Shown: positions 7,546-16,273 of the stretch, in pieces
How the letters are laid out: every line of letters begins with the position of its first letter
Position numbering within the stretch: the first letter of the stretch is position 1
From: Prevotella sp. BV3P1
GTDB lineage: Bacteria; Bacteroidota; Bacteroidia; Bacteroidales; Bacteroidaceae
Assembly: GCF_000479005.1 (NCBI RefSeq)
Contig: NZ_AWXC01000007.1
Location: 124,001 to 188,000, forward strand
Direction of reading: 5' to 3'
Length of the DNA: 64,000 nucleotides
Notes under the pieces: generated by a model
Told to the model about the DNA's origin: nothing
The model's database searches: none
Seen by the model: the letters and a program-made list of their open reading frames with translations, nothing else
Position numbers and translations under genes: made by a program

Positions 7546-9555
7546 ATGTCACAGCAAGAAGACGATTTGAGGGCATTGGCGAAAATCATGGATTTTCTGC
7601 GTGCCGTGAGTATTATTTTAGTGGTCATGAACGTGTATTGGTTCTGCTATGAAGCCATCCGGCTTTGGGGTGTGGACATCGGCGTGGTGGACAGAATACT
7701 GATGAACTTCAACCGCACGGCGGGGCTGTTCCGTTCCATCCTGTACACTAAACTGTTTGCCGTTCTCCTGCTTGCCCTGTCCTGTCTGGGGACAAAGGGC
7801 GTGAAGGGTGAGAAAATCACTTGGGGACGAATTTGGACGGCTCTTGCCGTTGGCTTCGTGCTGTTCTTCCTCAACTGGTGGATACTGGCATTGCCGCTGC
7901 CGATAGAGGCGGTGACGGGACTGTATATCCTGACCGTTGGCGCAGGCTATGTCTGCCTGCTGATGGGCGGTCTGTGGATGAGCCGCCTGTTGAAGCACAA
8001 TCTCATGGACGATGTGTTTAACAACGAGAATGAGAGCTTCATGCAGGAAACACGGCTCATAGAAAGTGAGTATTCGGTCAATCTGCCGACACGGTTTTAC
8101 TACAAAAAGCGTTGGAATAACGGCTGGATCAATGTCGTGAATCCCTTTAGGGCTTCCATTGTATTGGGTACGCCGGGCAGCGGCAAATCCTACGCAGTGG
8201 TAAATAATTTCATCAAGCAGCAGATTGAAAAGGGCTTCTCGATGTATGTGTACGACTTCAAATTCAGTGACTTGTCCACGATAGCCTACAATCATCTGCT
8301 GAACCACCCGGAGGGCTACAAGGTGAAACCGAAGTTCTATGTGATAAACTTCGACGACCCGAGACGCTCACACCGTTGCAATCCCATCCACCCGGATTTC
8401 ATGGAGGACATTACGGACGCTTACGAGAGTGCGTACACCATTATGCTCAACTTAAATAAAAGTTGGGTGCAAAAGCAGGGCGACTTTTTTGTGGAATCGC
8501 CCATCATCCTCTTCGCGGCTATCATCTGGTATCTCAAAATTTTCCGGAATGGCAAGTATTGCACGTTCCCCCATGCCATTGAGTTTTTGAACCGCCGCTA
8601 TGAGGATATTTTCCCGATTCTGACCTCTTACCCGGAACTGGAAAACTACCTTTCTCCGTTCATGGACGCATGGCTCGGAGGTGCTGCGGAGCAGTTGATG
8701 GGACAGATTGCGTCGGCTAAGATTCCGCTCTCGCGCATGATTTCCCCGCAACTCTATTGGGTAATGTCGGACAGCGAGTTTACGCTGGACATAAACAATC
8801 CCGAAGAGCCGAAAATCCTGTGCGTGGGTAACAATCCCGACCGTCAGAATATTTACGGTGCGGCTCTCGGTCTGTATAACTCCCGTATCGTAAAGCTCAT
8901 CAACAAGAAGGGGATGCTGAAGTCGTCGGTTATTATAGATGAACTACCGACGATATATTTCAAGGGGCTGGACAACCTTATCGCCACCGCACGAAGCAAC
9001 AAGGTTGCCGTGTGTCTGGGCTTTCAGGATTTCAGCCAGTTGGTACGCGACTATGGCGATAAGGAAGCCAAAGTCGTGATGAACACCGTCGGCAATATCT
9101 TCTCCGGGCAGGTGGTAGGCGAAACTGCCAAGACGCTATCCGAACGCTTCGGAAAGGTCTTGCAGAAACGGCAGTCCATATCCATCAACCGGCAGGATGT
9201 TTCCACCTCCATCAATACGCAGATGGACGCGCTTATCCCGCCAAGCAAGATTTCCGGCTTGACGCAGGGTATGTTTGTCGGTTCTGTGTCCGATAACTTC
9301 AACGAGCGTATCGAACAGAAGATTTTTCACTGCGAGATTGTCGTGGATGCAGAGAAGGTGAAACGCGAGGAAAAAGCCTACAAGAAGATACCCGTCATTA
9401 CCGACTTCACGGACGAAAACGGTAACGACCGCATGAAGGAAACGGTGCAGGAGAATTACAGGCGAATCAAGGAGGAAGTCAAGCAGATTGTTCAGGAGGA
9501 ACTGGAACGGATTGCCAACGACGAAAATCTGAAACATCTGTTACAGCAGAAATAA
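7546..9555 (+). CDS. mobC: MobC, type IV coupling protein (VirD4/TraG-like ATPase)
   Basis: 669-residue coupling protein that links the relaxosome to the secretion channel at the inner membrane. Four N-terminal hydrophobic segments (about 18-38, 65-82, 97-115, 122-147) precede the ATPase domain. Walker A GTPGSGKS lies near residues 208-215 and Walker B VIIDELPT near 461-469. The C-terminus is charged and probably coiled-coil. It is the last gene of the mob operon; a hairpin follows at 9583. Confidence 0.92.
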   Translation: MSQQEDDLRALAKIMDFLRAVSIILVVMNVYWFCYEAIRLWGVDIGVVDRILMNFNRTAGLFRSILYTKLFAVLLLALSCLGTKGVKGEKITWGRIWTALAVGFVLFFLNWWILALPLPIEAVTGLYILTVGAGYVCLLMGGLWMSRLLKHNLMDDVFNNENESFMQETRLIESEYSVNLPTRFYYKKRWNNGWINVVNPFRASIVLGTPGSGKSYAVVNNFIKQQIEKGFSMYVYDFKFSDLSTIAYNHLLNHPEGYKVKPKFYVINFDDPRRSHRCNPIHPDFMEDITDAYESAYTIMLNLNKSWVQKQGDFFVESPIILFAAIIWYLKIFRNGKYCTFPHAIEFLNRRYEDIFPILTSYPELENYLSPFMDAWLGGAAEQLMGQIASAKIPLSRMISPQLYWVMSDSEFTLDINNPEEPKILCVGNNPDRQNIYGAALGLYNSRIVKLINKKGMLKSSVIIDELPTIYFKGLDNLIATARSNKVAVCLGFQDFSQLVRDYGDKEAKVVMNTVGNIFSGQVVGETAKTLSERFGKVLQKRQSISINRQDVSTSINTQMDALIPPSKISGLTQGMFVGSVSDNFNERIEQKIFHCEIVVDAEKVKREEKAYKKIPVITDFTDENGNDRMKETVQENYRRIKEEVKQIVQEELERIANDENLKHLLQQK

Positions 9556-9582
9556 CATAGCTGACGGGGTACAATGAAAACG

Positions 9583-9614
9583 GGCGGAGCAAAGTGTCAA
9601 ACTTGTTCCGCCCA
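9583..9614 (+). terminator. hairpin after mobC
   Basis: GGGCGGAGCAA pairs with TTGTTCCGCCC (11 bp, one G-T pair). There is no clear T-run, so it may be an RNA-end-protecting hairpin or a Rho-assisted terminator. It separates mobC from the convergent gajB. Confidence 0.55.
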
Positions 9615-9696
9615 ATATTAAGTAGATTATTACCAAGTCGCTAAATATAAAGCAAAAACAGATGATGCGATATTGTTTGTCAGCAACTGTTTTTGC

Positions 9697-11478
9697 TTAG
9701 AACAATTTATTTCTCCAACAATCAATATCGTCTGATGGAACGGCTATCCATAACAATTTCTTAGGTCGTGTACATGCAACATACACAATGCGGAGTTCTT
9801 CATTATTGTCAACAGAATACTTTGCAGGATTATTCAAAATCGTTGTATAGTTCGTGTGGACAGCTTTTTTAGACAGAAATACTAAAATAGCCTCTAATGT
9901 CATACCTTTTACCGAATGAATTGTTTTCAGGTAAGGTCGTTCTTGCCGAAATTGATGATTTACTGTTCTAAAAAGGGATTCAATACGGACATTAGCCTTT
10001 CCCAAATCAACAGTTAGATTTATGCCCATTTGTTGAAGTTTCGTAATCCAATTAGACAGTGTATCATTCGTTGAAGGTAATTTTTGAATAAAATCAAACA
10101 TCTCTGCTCTATGTCTTCTAAACCCTACTTCCGCTATTTCTCTTCGCATAGTACTTGAGGAAACATACCGAACTCGCTTTGTGATTTTATAGCAGCCTTT
10201 TTCTATAAGAGATAGTCCGTCAGTATATTTCCCATGATCAATCAAATATTTTCCATATACAATATCTCTAACGCCGTAATGCCCGTTTATCCACGGACTA
10301 TTCTGTCTTGATGAATTATCATTGTTTACTAATCCAAAGTTTGTCTCGCCAAACTTTTGTCCTCGAAATACAACTGCATATTCAGATTCATCCAATCCCA
10401 TCTCATTGCATTTTTCGATGAAATGATTCGTAATTTGATTGACTGATTCTGGAGTGTCGAGATGACCTTTAATACATGGCTCGTCTGTGTAATCTTTGTC
10501 GCTTGCTATTGAACACATTTCATTTCCAGAGAAATGATTAGCTAATTGACATATTTTTTCGGAGCTACGTCTATTTTCCGACAGATCTAATGAATGCCAA
10601 TCTGGACTATTGTATTTCTCCATAAATAAATGTGGATTGGCAGTATTCCATTCAAAAATAGCTTGGTCAGGATCCCCAATCAACATAATAGATTCTGCTC
10701 CGCACTGAGATAATTTATCAATTATAGCCATTTGCAACTCTGTTGTGTCTTGAGCTTCATCAATTATTAAAATCGGGAATCGACGAACAATATTTTGTGC
10801 TATTGAAGGATATTTATCTAATATTCTGAATGTAAAATATATTGCATCTGCCTGATTGACCTTGCCTGCATTGAAATGTTTCCATTTCATTTCTTTCAAT
10901 TCAGATATAACCTTTTTGGGTGAACCATCTTTCTTATTGGGATTATCCCAATCTGCTTTTCCGAAATGATATGCCTGATATGGGGCCAATCGCAATAATT
11001 GATCATTAAGCCCAAACGATATGAGATCGAAATAGTAGTTGGCATCACGAGATGTAATTATTCGTTCACCAAGCTTACCTCTAATATATCTTGTTTGGGT
11101 CGGATCATAATCGAACCATTTGTTAAACGTGGTTCCTACTATTTCAGGACGATAATTGCATCCCATGACTAAATGAGCATAAGGCAAAAATATGTACGTA
11201 TTTATAAAACTATCAATCGTCCCTATAAATGAAGGATAATCTATATTTCGACAACCGAATGTCTCTTTAAGTTCTTTTTGTATAACCTCACATGCGGTGT
11301 TGGTAAAAGATATGGCTGCAATTCCTTGATGTCTCGATAGATTATTCTCTTGTAAAAGTTTTGCCATACGCGCAGCCACAGAGAAAGTCTTTCCACTTCC
11401 CGGACAAGCTTTCACGACAATTCTCGGCTCGTTACAATCAACAACAGCTTGTTGTTGTGCTGATAATTGAATATCCAT
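9697..11478 (-). CDS. gajB: GajB-like UvrD/PcrA helicase (Gabija defence)
   Basis: 593-residue superfamily 1 helicase with the UvrD motif set: Walker A PGSGKT (about residues 24-31), motif II IIDEAQD (about 233-240), motif III IGDPDQAIFEW, motif V IHSVKGMTLEAI and motif VI VYVACTRPKKLLW near the C-terminus. A UvrD-like helicase 4 bp downstream of an OLD-family nuclease is the defining layout of Gabija, in which GajB joins the GajA complex to block phage. It is strongly A+T-rich against the tra and mob genes, a sign of separate acquisition. The helicase call is firm; the Gabija call rests on the pair. Confidence 0.85.
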   Translation of the reverse strand: MDIQLSAQQQAVVDCNEPRIVVKACPGSGKTFSVAARMAKLLQENNLSRHQGIAAISFTNTACEVIQKELKETFGCRNIDYPSFIGTIDSFINTYIFLPYAHLVMGCNYRPEIVGTTFNKWFDYDPTQTRYIRGKLGERIITSRDANYYFDLISFGLNDQLLRLAPYQAYHFGKADWDNPNKKDGSPKKVISELKEMKWKHFNAGKVNQADAIYFTFRILDKYPSIAQNIVRRFPILIIDEAQDTTELQMAIIDKLSQCGAESIMLIGDPDQAIFEWNTANPHLFMEKYNSPDWHSLDLSENRRSSEKICQLANHFSGNEMCSIASDKDYTDEPCIKGHLDTPESVNQITNHFIEKCNEMGLDESEYAVVFRGQKFGETNFGLVNNDNSSRQNSPWINGHYGVRDIVYGKYLIDHGKYTDGLSLIEKGCYKITKRVRYVSSSTMRREIAEVGFRRHRAEMFDFIQKLPSTNDTLSNWITKLQQMGINLTVDLGKANVRIESLFRTVNHQFRQERPYLKTIHSVKGMTLEAILVFLSKKAVHTNYTTILNNPAKYSVDNNEELRIVYVACTRPKKLLWIAVPSDDIDCWRNKLF

Positions 11479-11482
11479 ACTT

Positions 11483-13264
11483 TTATTCTGAGGGTGCTAC
11501 AAACAAAATAGCATCCTTTATATAATCAGGTACATCGAACGCTACTTCAGTTTCTAATCTATCACAGAGTTGTAAGGCAAATTCCGCTTTATCCTTATTA
11601 GATTTGAGTTTTTTCATTAAAGTAGAGGCATTAAAATCACCTCTTAAATCATTTGTTTGAGCGTGCATTTTTCGATATACATCTCGCATTATACTCTTGT
11701 TGTGTTCCGATTGCTCAAACAAGTCATATTCAAGGGTATGTGGAGCCAAACATACTTTCAGGTTTTGTCCCTCTAAATCTTTAGCTTTTTGCGCTCTGTC
11801 GGATTTGTCTTTATCTTCTTCGGGATCGCTGTCTGTAATAATCGCACATTTTGACAAAAGTCGCTTGCTCTCATCATCATTGTTGAATAATAACCCAAAA
11901 TGATTGAATGCGACCCCTCCAATATTAACTAATTCGATTCCACTTTTACACAAGTCTATTTTCTCAGAGAGAAATTTTTTAGCAAGAATTGGTATAATAA
12001 TCGCTTCTGCGACACCTTCTACCAATAATACACCGTTAGCAAAAAATAACTGTGCTTTTGTTGTATCTAAAAACTTTCGCAGATGCCGTTTGCTCTCAGC
12101 CGGATAATCACTTTCCGTTAATTTACCAAATGAAAATGATTGTACGATGTTTTGTTTTCGTTGTAAAACCGAAATATTATTAACATCCGATTTCGCCGTA
12201 ATCGTCGGAGAGTGCGATGTTACAAATACTTGAAGTCCTTTGCTTTGTAGTTCATTCAGATATTCAAAAAACGTATTCTGATATTGTGGATGCAAATGTG
12301 CTTCGGGTTCTTCTACCAGCAATGCATTATAGATTTCCAGCGCATTATCTTCGCATCTATTGATAAGGTCACCTAACACCACAGACGTAAAAATAAGATT
12401 ATTTTCGCCCAATCCATTTTGATACAATTCAAAATATTTTTGTTCTTGACCATCCTCGATCGTTTTGTACACCGGACATTTTAATTCGACACCTCGTACC
12501 ACATCGGAAAATTTCCGCCCAACATAACGCATTTCTATATTAGGATGTTTGCGAGTTATTCCCGTCCCTTCAAGATGGGCGTTGACCTTACTTTTTCCTG
12601 TTGTTAGAATATGTTTCCAATCCGAAGCGTCATCTTCAAAAACATGGTACAAGTTTTTAGCGAGCAAATCTTTTCTTTCTTCATTTAACTCAATCTCTTC
12701 CTCTCCTTTATTGTATTTTGTAAGTTGATTAAATAATTGAGATGTCTTATTGTCGTAAGAATAAGGACGTAGACAGCTTACAGCATCTCTTAGTGGACTT
12801 AAATATGTATAAAAGATTTCTTGCAAAGATTCGTAAGGAACCTGCTGTCCTTCATTATCTCCACCCCATATCATCCGTTTGAAATATTTTTTCTTCCCAT
12901 TATTTTCTTGGATGAATTTCAAATGTAATTGTATTGTTTGCTTGGCTGGATCTTCTTTATCTTGCGATATGAAATCATAGAAACATTCTCTTTCAATCAG
13001 AGCATCTCCAAATTCAAATGTCAAGTCAAATTGTATTGTCGTATTGTTTTCAGTTGGAACTGTGGAATTGACGTGCAAATCGCTTTCTTGAATATAGATA
13101 TAATTGTCTGGTTTTCCACATCCGAGACATATGCGCAGAGCATCTATAATTGCAGTCTTACCTGAATTATTTTCTCCTATCAGAATATTTATTCCATTCT
13201 TGAAATAGAGAGTAATATCATCAAATACTCTAAACTGTCTGATATGCAAACTACTCAAATACAT
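11483..13264 (-). CDS. gajA: GajA-like OLD-family ATPase/TOPRIM nuclease (Gabija defence)
   Basis: 593 residues from the ATG at 13264 (MYLSSLHIRQF). The frame extends to 13420, but that part overlaps the upstream gene and lacks family sequence. N-terminal ABC-type ATPase: Walker A GENNSGKT (30-37), Walker B LLVEEPEAHLHP (about 316-327) and an H-loop TSHSP. The C-terminal TOPRIM domain has a catalytic Glu in LLVEGVAEA (about 415) and the Asp motif DSDPEED (about 475). Class 2 OLD nucleases paired with UvrD helicases form Gabija, which cuts DNA when nucleotides are depleted during infection. A 20-bp gap separates it from the upstream ATPase gene. Confidence 0.88.
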   Translation of the reverse strand: MYLSSLHIRQFRVFDDITLYFKNGINILIGENNSGKTAIIDALRICLGCGKPDNYIYIQESDLHVNSTVPTENNTTIQFDLTFEFGDALIERECFYDFISQDKEDPAKQTIQLHLKFIQENNGKKKYFKRMIWGGDNEGQQVPYESLQEIFYTYLSPLRDAVSCLRPYSYDNKTSQLFNQLTKYNKGEEEIELNEERKDLLAKNLYHVFEDDASDWKHILTTGKSKVNAHLEGTGITRKHPNIEMRYVGRKFSDVVRGVELKCPVYKTIEDGQEQKYFELYQNGLGENNLIFTSVVLGDLINRCEDNALEIYNALLVEEPEAHLHPQYQNTFFEYLNELQSKGLQVFVTSHSPTITAKSDVNNISVLQRKQNIVQSFSFGKLTESDYPAESKRHLRKFLDTTKAQLFFANGVLLVEGVAEAIIIPILAKKFLSEKIDLCKSGIELVNIGGVAFNHFGLLFNNDDESKRLLSKCAIITDSDPEEDKDKSDRAQKAKDLEGQNLKVCLAPHTLEYDLFEQSEHNKSIMRDVYRKMHAQTNDLRGDFNASTLMKKLKSNKDKAEFALQLCDRLETEVAFDVPDYIKDAILFVAPSE

Positions 13265-13284
13265 GTTTCTATATTTTTTTGTTT

Positions 13285-14415
13285 TTATACAAACTCCAAA
13301 TAATTCTCCCTGTTTACAACATGGAACTCGGCATGGGGATATGCTTCTTGAAACACTTTCGGAGCATTGGGCATCTTGTTTCCCCATTTGAACTCCAAAG
13401 CCGTCAAACTGTCTGCACACTCTTCGATCAAGTCTATTTCTTGCTTATCGTAAGTGCGCCAGAAATAGAACTCCTTATGCAGTCCTTCGTTGAAATTCGC
13501 CTTACGACGCTCTCCGATGATGTAGTTCTCCCACAATGCACCGACGTCCTGTCGAATGGCCAATGGTGAAAAAGCACCTATAATCGCATTTCGAATGCCA
13601 TTATCGTAGAAATACCACTTTCCGGCTTTTGTCACCTCCTTGCGAAGGTTACGCGAGTAAGCCCCAAGACGATATATAACGAATACTTTTTCCAAGAGGT
13701 CAAGATATTTTTCAACCGTCGTTTTGCTCATACCGAGCTGTTTACCTAACTCATCGTAAGAAACTTCGCTGCCCAACTGAAAAGCTATCAATCGTAGCAA
13801 ATCGCGCATCTTACTCGAATTTTTTAGGCCGTCAATTGCTAAGATATCTTTAAGCAGGTATGCACCAACAATATCGCGTAGGTAGTCTGTTTTTCGTTCA
13901 TAGTTCTCCATCATTACTACTTCAGGATATGAACCGTAAATTAAACGGGCTTCGAGATTCTGACGAGTTTCAAATGGGGTTTCTATTTGCGCTATTTCCC
14001 GTTGCGAAAAAGGGGTAAGTAGAAATTGCGTACTGCGACCAACCAACGGTTCACCAGTCTTATTCAGTAAATCGAATGACGATGAGCCACTTGCCAAGAC
14101 ACTTATTCCCGGTATTTCATCAACTATCAACTTCAGAATACTACCGATTTGTGGTATATTCTGTGCCTCATCAATAGCCAGCAAATCGATACCATCCAAT
14201 AAATGCCGATAATTGGCAATTGAGCGATTCTCCAACAGTGCTAATGTATCGTAGTCTTCGCCGTTGAGCATCATCGTCCTACCTGAATAGTTGTCCACAA
14301 TTTTACGCATCATTACCGTTTTACCAACACGGCGAGCACCAAAAATCAATACTGCTTTATTAGGCGCGATTCGTGCTGTAATCTTCTCTTGAAGTATTCT
14401 ATTTACTGTCTCCAT
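13285..14415 (-). CDS. DUF4143 AAA ATPase with PD-(D/E)XK-like C-terminus
   Basis: 376 residues. N-terminal AAA domain: Walker A GARRVGKT (about 26-33), Walker B LLAIDEAQNIP (about 82-92) and a sensor-like LASGSSSF. A winged-helix-like segment follows (about 210-250: DELGKQLGMSKTTVEKYLDLLE), then the DUF4143 region. Its end, FYFWRTYDKQEIDLIEE followed by ALEFKWG, has the spacing of a PD-(D/E)XK nuclease core. These ATPases are common but poorly understood. It starts 20 bp upstream of gajA and shares its orientation and low G+C, so it may be part of the defence operon or a neighbour carried with it. Confidence 0.85.
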   Translation of the reverse strand: METVNRILQEKITARIAPNKAVLIFGARRVGKTVMMRKIVDNYSGRTMMLNGEDYDTLALLENRSIANYRHLLDGIDLLAIDEAQNIPQIGSILKLIVDEIPGISVLASGSSSFDLLNKTGEPLVGRSTQFLLTPFSQREIAQIETPFETRQNLEARLIYGSYPEVVMMENYERKTDYLRDIVGAYLLKDILAIDGLKNSSKMRDLLRLIAFQLGSEVSYDELGKQLGMSKTTVEKYLDLLEKVFVIYRLGAYSRNLRKEVTKAGKWYFYDNGIRNAIIGAFSPLAIRQDVGALWENYIIGERRKANFNEGLHKEFYFWRTYDKQEIDLIEECADSLTALEFKWGNKMPNAPKVFQEAYPHAEFHVVNRENYLEFV

Positions 14416-14434
14416 ACCTTGATAAATTATAGTG

Positions 14435-14442
14435 CAAAGATA
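14435..14442 (-). promoter_or_regulatory. -7 box before the DUF4143-gajA-gajB operon
   Basis: Minus-strand TATCTTTG, a full match to the Bacteroidetes -7 consensus TAnnTTTG, 20 bp before the start codon. I see no good -33 TTTG at the usual 19-21 bp spacing. Confidence 0.5.
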
Positions 14443-14665
14443 ATCATATTTTTTTAATTGGCGAATTTTATATAAAAAACAGACTATGAAATGGCGATTT
14501 TTACAACTCCAATCTTAAAGCGCTTCTTTCACCGTTCGTAGTAATTATTAATTTTGATAGCACGAATGGTTCTATTATTTACCAGACATAATACTTTACA
14601 ATATATCATTAGCAGGTTGAAAGGTTTCATATCGAACTAATTAGCATGTAATCAAATGTAAACGA

Positions 14666-14695
14666 AAAAGACAGGAATGCTCCATCCTGTCTTTT
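14666..14695 (-). terminator. terminator of rteC
   Basis: AAAAGACAGGA (14666-14676) pairs perfectly with TCCTGTCTTTT (14685-14695). The stem lies 17 bp after the rteC stop, with T-runs on both strands, so it may work in both directions. Confidence 0.8.
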
Positions 14696-14711
14696 CGTAT
14701 ATGTATACTTG

Positions 14712-15329
14712 CTATCTTCTCATGCGCTCCATCTCTTCGTCACGGAGCATCTTCTCGTTCAGTTTTTCCTGCATTTTGTCAAGGAAATAGGTGCGACTCT
14801 CGTTCTTCCGGCGTTTGATGTCGATGTAGAAACGGTAGCAGTCCTTTGATTCCACACCGAATATCTTGTACAGAAGTGGGGCAAGCTGTTTGAGCGGCAT
14901 ATTGCCGTTGTTGATACAGCCCATCTCGTTGATGCCGTATATCAGCTCCACGAGGTCGATGGCGTTGCCTGTCCATTGCAAGGGTGAGGCGGTATTATCG
15001 TTTGTGTTGTCGGTGGATGTTTGGATAGGGATTAGTGGCGGCACTTGGGGAGCGGCAAGAAACTTCTGCATCTTCCTTACGAAAGAGAGAGCCTTGCTGA
15101 CATAGTTGGCTATTTCCTTCTTTTCTTCGGGAAGGTTATGCACGGGATGATGCTGTAACTCGATTTCGATGTAAGCCAATGCGATGATGGTCCGGTTCGT
15201 GTCCGGGCTGCCGATACACAGTTCAATCACTTGGGTGGCGAAAGCCGTGTATGCTTTTTCCATATTGCAGTCCCCGGCTTCGTTTATCCGGCGGAAGAAA
15301 TCGGTTTCCGCCAATAAAAAATAATTCAT
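14712..15329 (-). CDS. rteC: RteC, activator of transposon excision
   Basis: 205-residue RteC-family protein. In CTnDOT, RteC is made when RteB is active and binds an inverted repeat upstream of xis2c to switch on the excision operon. The C-terminal part (about 120-205) has IDLVELIYGINEMGCINNG and the final helix-rich SKDCYRFYIDIKRRKNESRTYFLDKM, typical of the family and likely to hold the winged-helix DNA-binding fold. It is a little shorter than the CTnDOT protein. The gene stands alone, with a terminator after it. Confidence 0.88.
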   Translation of the reverse strand: MNYFLLAETDFFRRINEAGDCNMEKAYTAFATQVIELCIGSPDTNRTIIALAYIEIELQHHPVHNLPEEKKEIANYVSKALSFVRKMQKFLAAPQVPPLIPIQTSTDNTNDNTASPLQWTGNAIDLVELIYGINEMGCINNGNMPLKQLAPLLYKIFGVESKDCYRFYIDIKRRKNESRTYFLDKMQEKLNEKMLRDEEMERMRR

Positions 15330-15568
15330 GTCCTGTCAATTTTGAAATTTTACACTCTGTTTTCGGTATGCGCACATGAATAGTATTGGCAAAAATCGCG
15401 ACCAAAAAGCAAAAAATCCGGCACGGTCTTTACAACGTACTGGATTTCAGCGCAATAATAATTGATATTTTTTATCCGGCATGAATTATGGCTGTCTTAA
15501 AATGTTCTTTTTCAGAACATTGCTTTATTAAACGGATTATAAAAGTGTTCTTCTATGGAACATCCCGG

Positions 15569-15991
15569 CTATTTCATGGTTTCCATGCGTGTGTAGATGC
15601 TCCGGTACACACCGTTGGAATAACTCTTTTGTGAGGAGAGTGTCCAGCGTGCTTCGGGCAGTGCCGACTTGAAAAAATGCCGTCCCGTTCCCGATATGAA
15701 AGGCACGGTATATAGGATAATCTCATCCACCACCCGCATACGCAACAGCCCGTTGATATAGTCCGAATTATCGGGAGTGGCTTCTGCGAGATAGCAGATG
15801 TTTGTATTGTCTTTCCGCCATTCGTCCAACATGGAGATGGAGTAGTCCGGCGTGACATGGTAAAGCGCGTTTTCCCTTATTTTGTCAATATCGCAGCGGT
15901 CAAGGCGTAAATCCTCATACGCTTTGCCATATAATTCTGAAGAATGACACCCGTCCATCGTGAGGACGGCAAGAATCTGAACTTTACCCAT
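15569..15991 (-). CDS. RibD C-terminal/dihydrofolate reductase-like protein
   Basis: 140 residues from the ATG at 15991 (MGKVQILAVLTMDG); upstream codons to 16042 lack family features. The fold matches the reductase domain at the end of RibD and DHFR-like proteins: LAVLTMDG at the N-terminus and MRVVDEIILYTVPFISGTG near 95-115. It is a common passenger between rteC and rteB in these elements. Substrate unknown; whether it gives antifolate resistance cannot be judged. Confidence 0.72.
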   Translation of the reverse strand: MGKVQILAVLTMDGCHSSELYGKAYEDLRLDRCDIDKIRENALYHVTPDYSISMLDEWRKDNTNICYLAEATPDNSDYINGLLRMRVVDEIILYTVPFISGTGRHFFKSALPEARWTLSSQKSYSNGVYRSIYTRMETMK

Positions 15992-16098
15992 AGTCTTTTT
16001 CCTTTCGTTGGGCAAGGTGCAAAAAAGTAGCGTGCAATCCACACTACTTTCAAGCGACGGCTCTGGTAAAGCCTTTTACGGAGAGTACGTGAATGCAC

Positions 16099-16116
16099 GC
16101 TATGCGTAGGCATAGC
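16099..16116. repeat. hairpin in the leader of the reductase-like gene
   Basis: GCTATGC-GTAG-GCATAGC, a 7-bp perfect inverted repeat in the 280-bp gap between rteB and the reductase-like gene (15992-16273). No gene is seen in this gap. It may end rteB transcription or lie in the next gene's leader. Confidence 0.4.
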
Positions 16117-16273
16117 ATAAGCATCACGCAATCGTCTCCGTAGTGTCAATTTACCAGATTTTCGCTCGAAACGCCTTGCGGTCTTATGTTATATATCGGC
16201 GGCGAAAGGCTCTCCTATCGCCGTTTACCTTCAAATGTTCATGCAAAGATAGCTAAATTCAGTGAATTACCGG

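Noticed and set aside
13265..13420. Long N-terminal extension of GajA from 13420
   Set aside because: The family sequence begins at the ATG at 13264. The extension overlaps the upstream gene's 3' end in another frame and has no conserved features.
15569..15991. Trimethoprim-resistant dihydrofolate reductase
   Set aside because: The fold matches the RibD C-terminal reductase group rather than a full DhfR, and no active-site evidence supports drug resistance.
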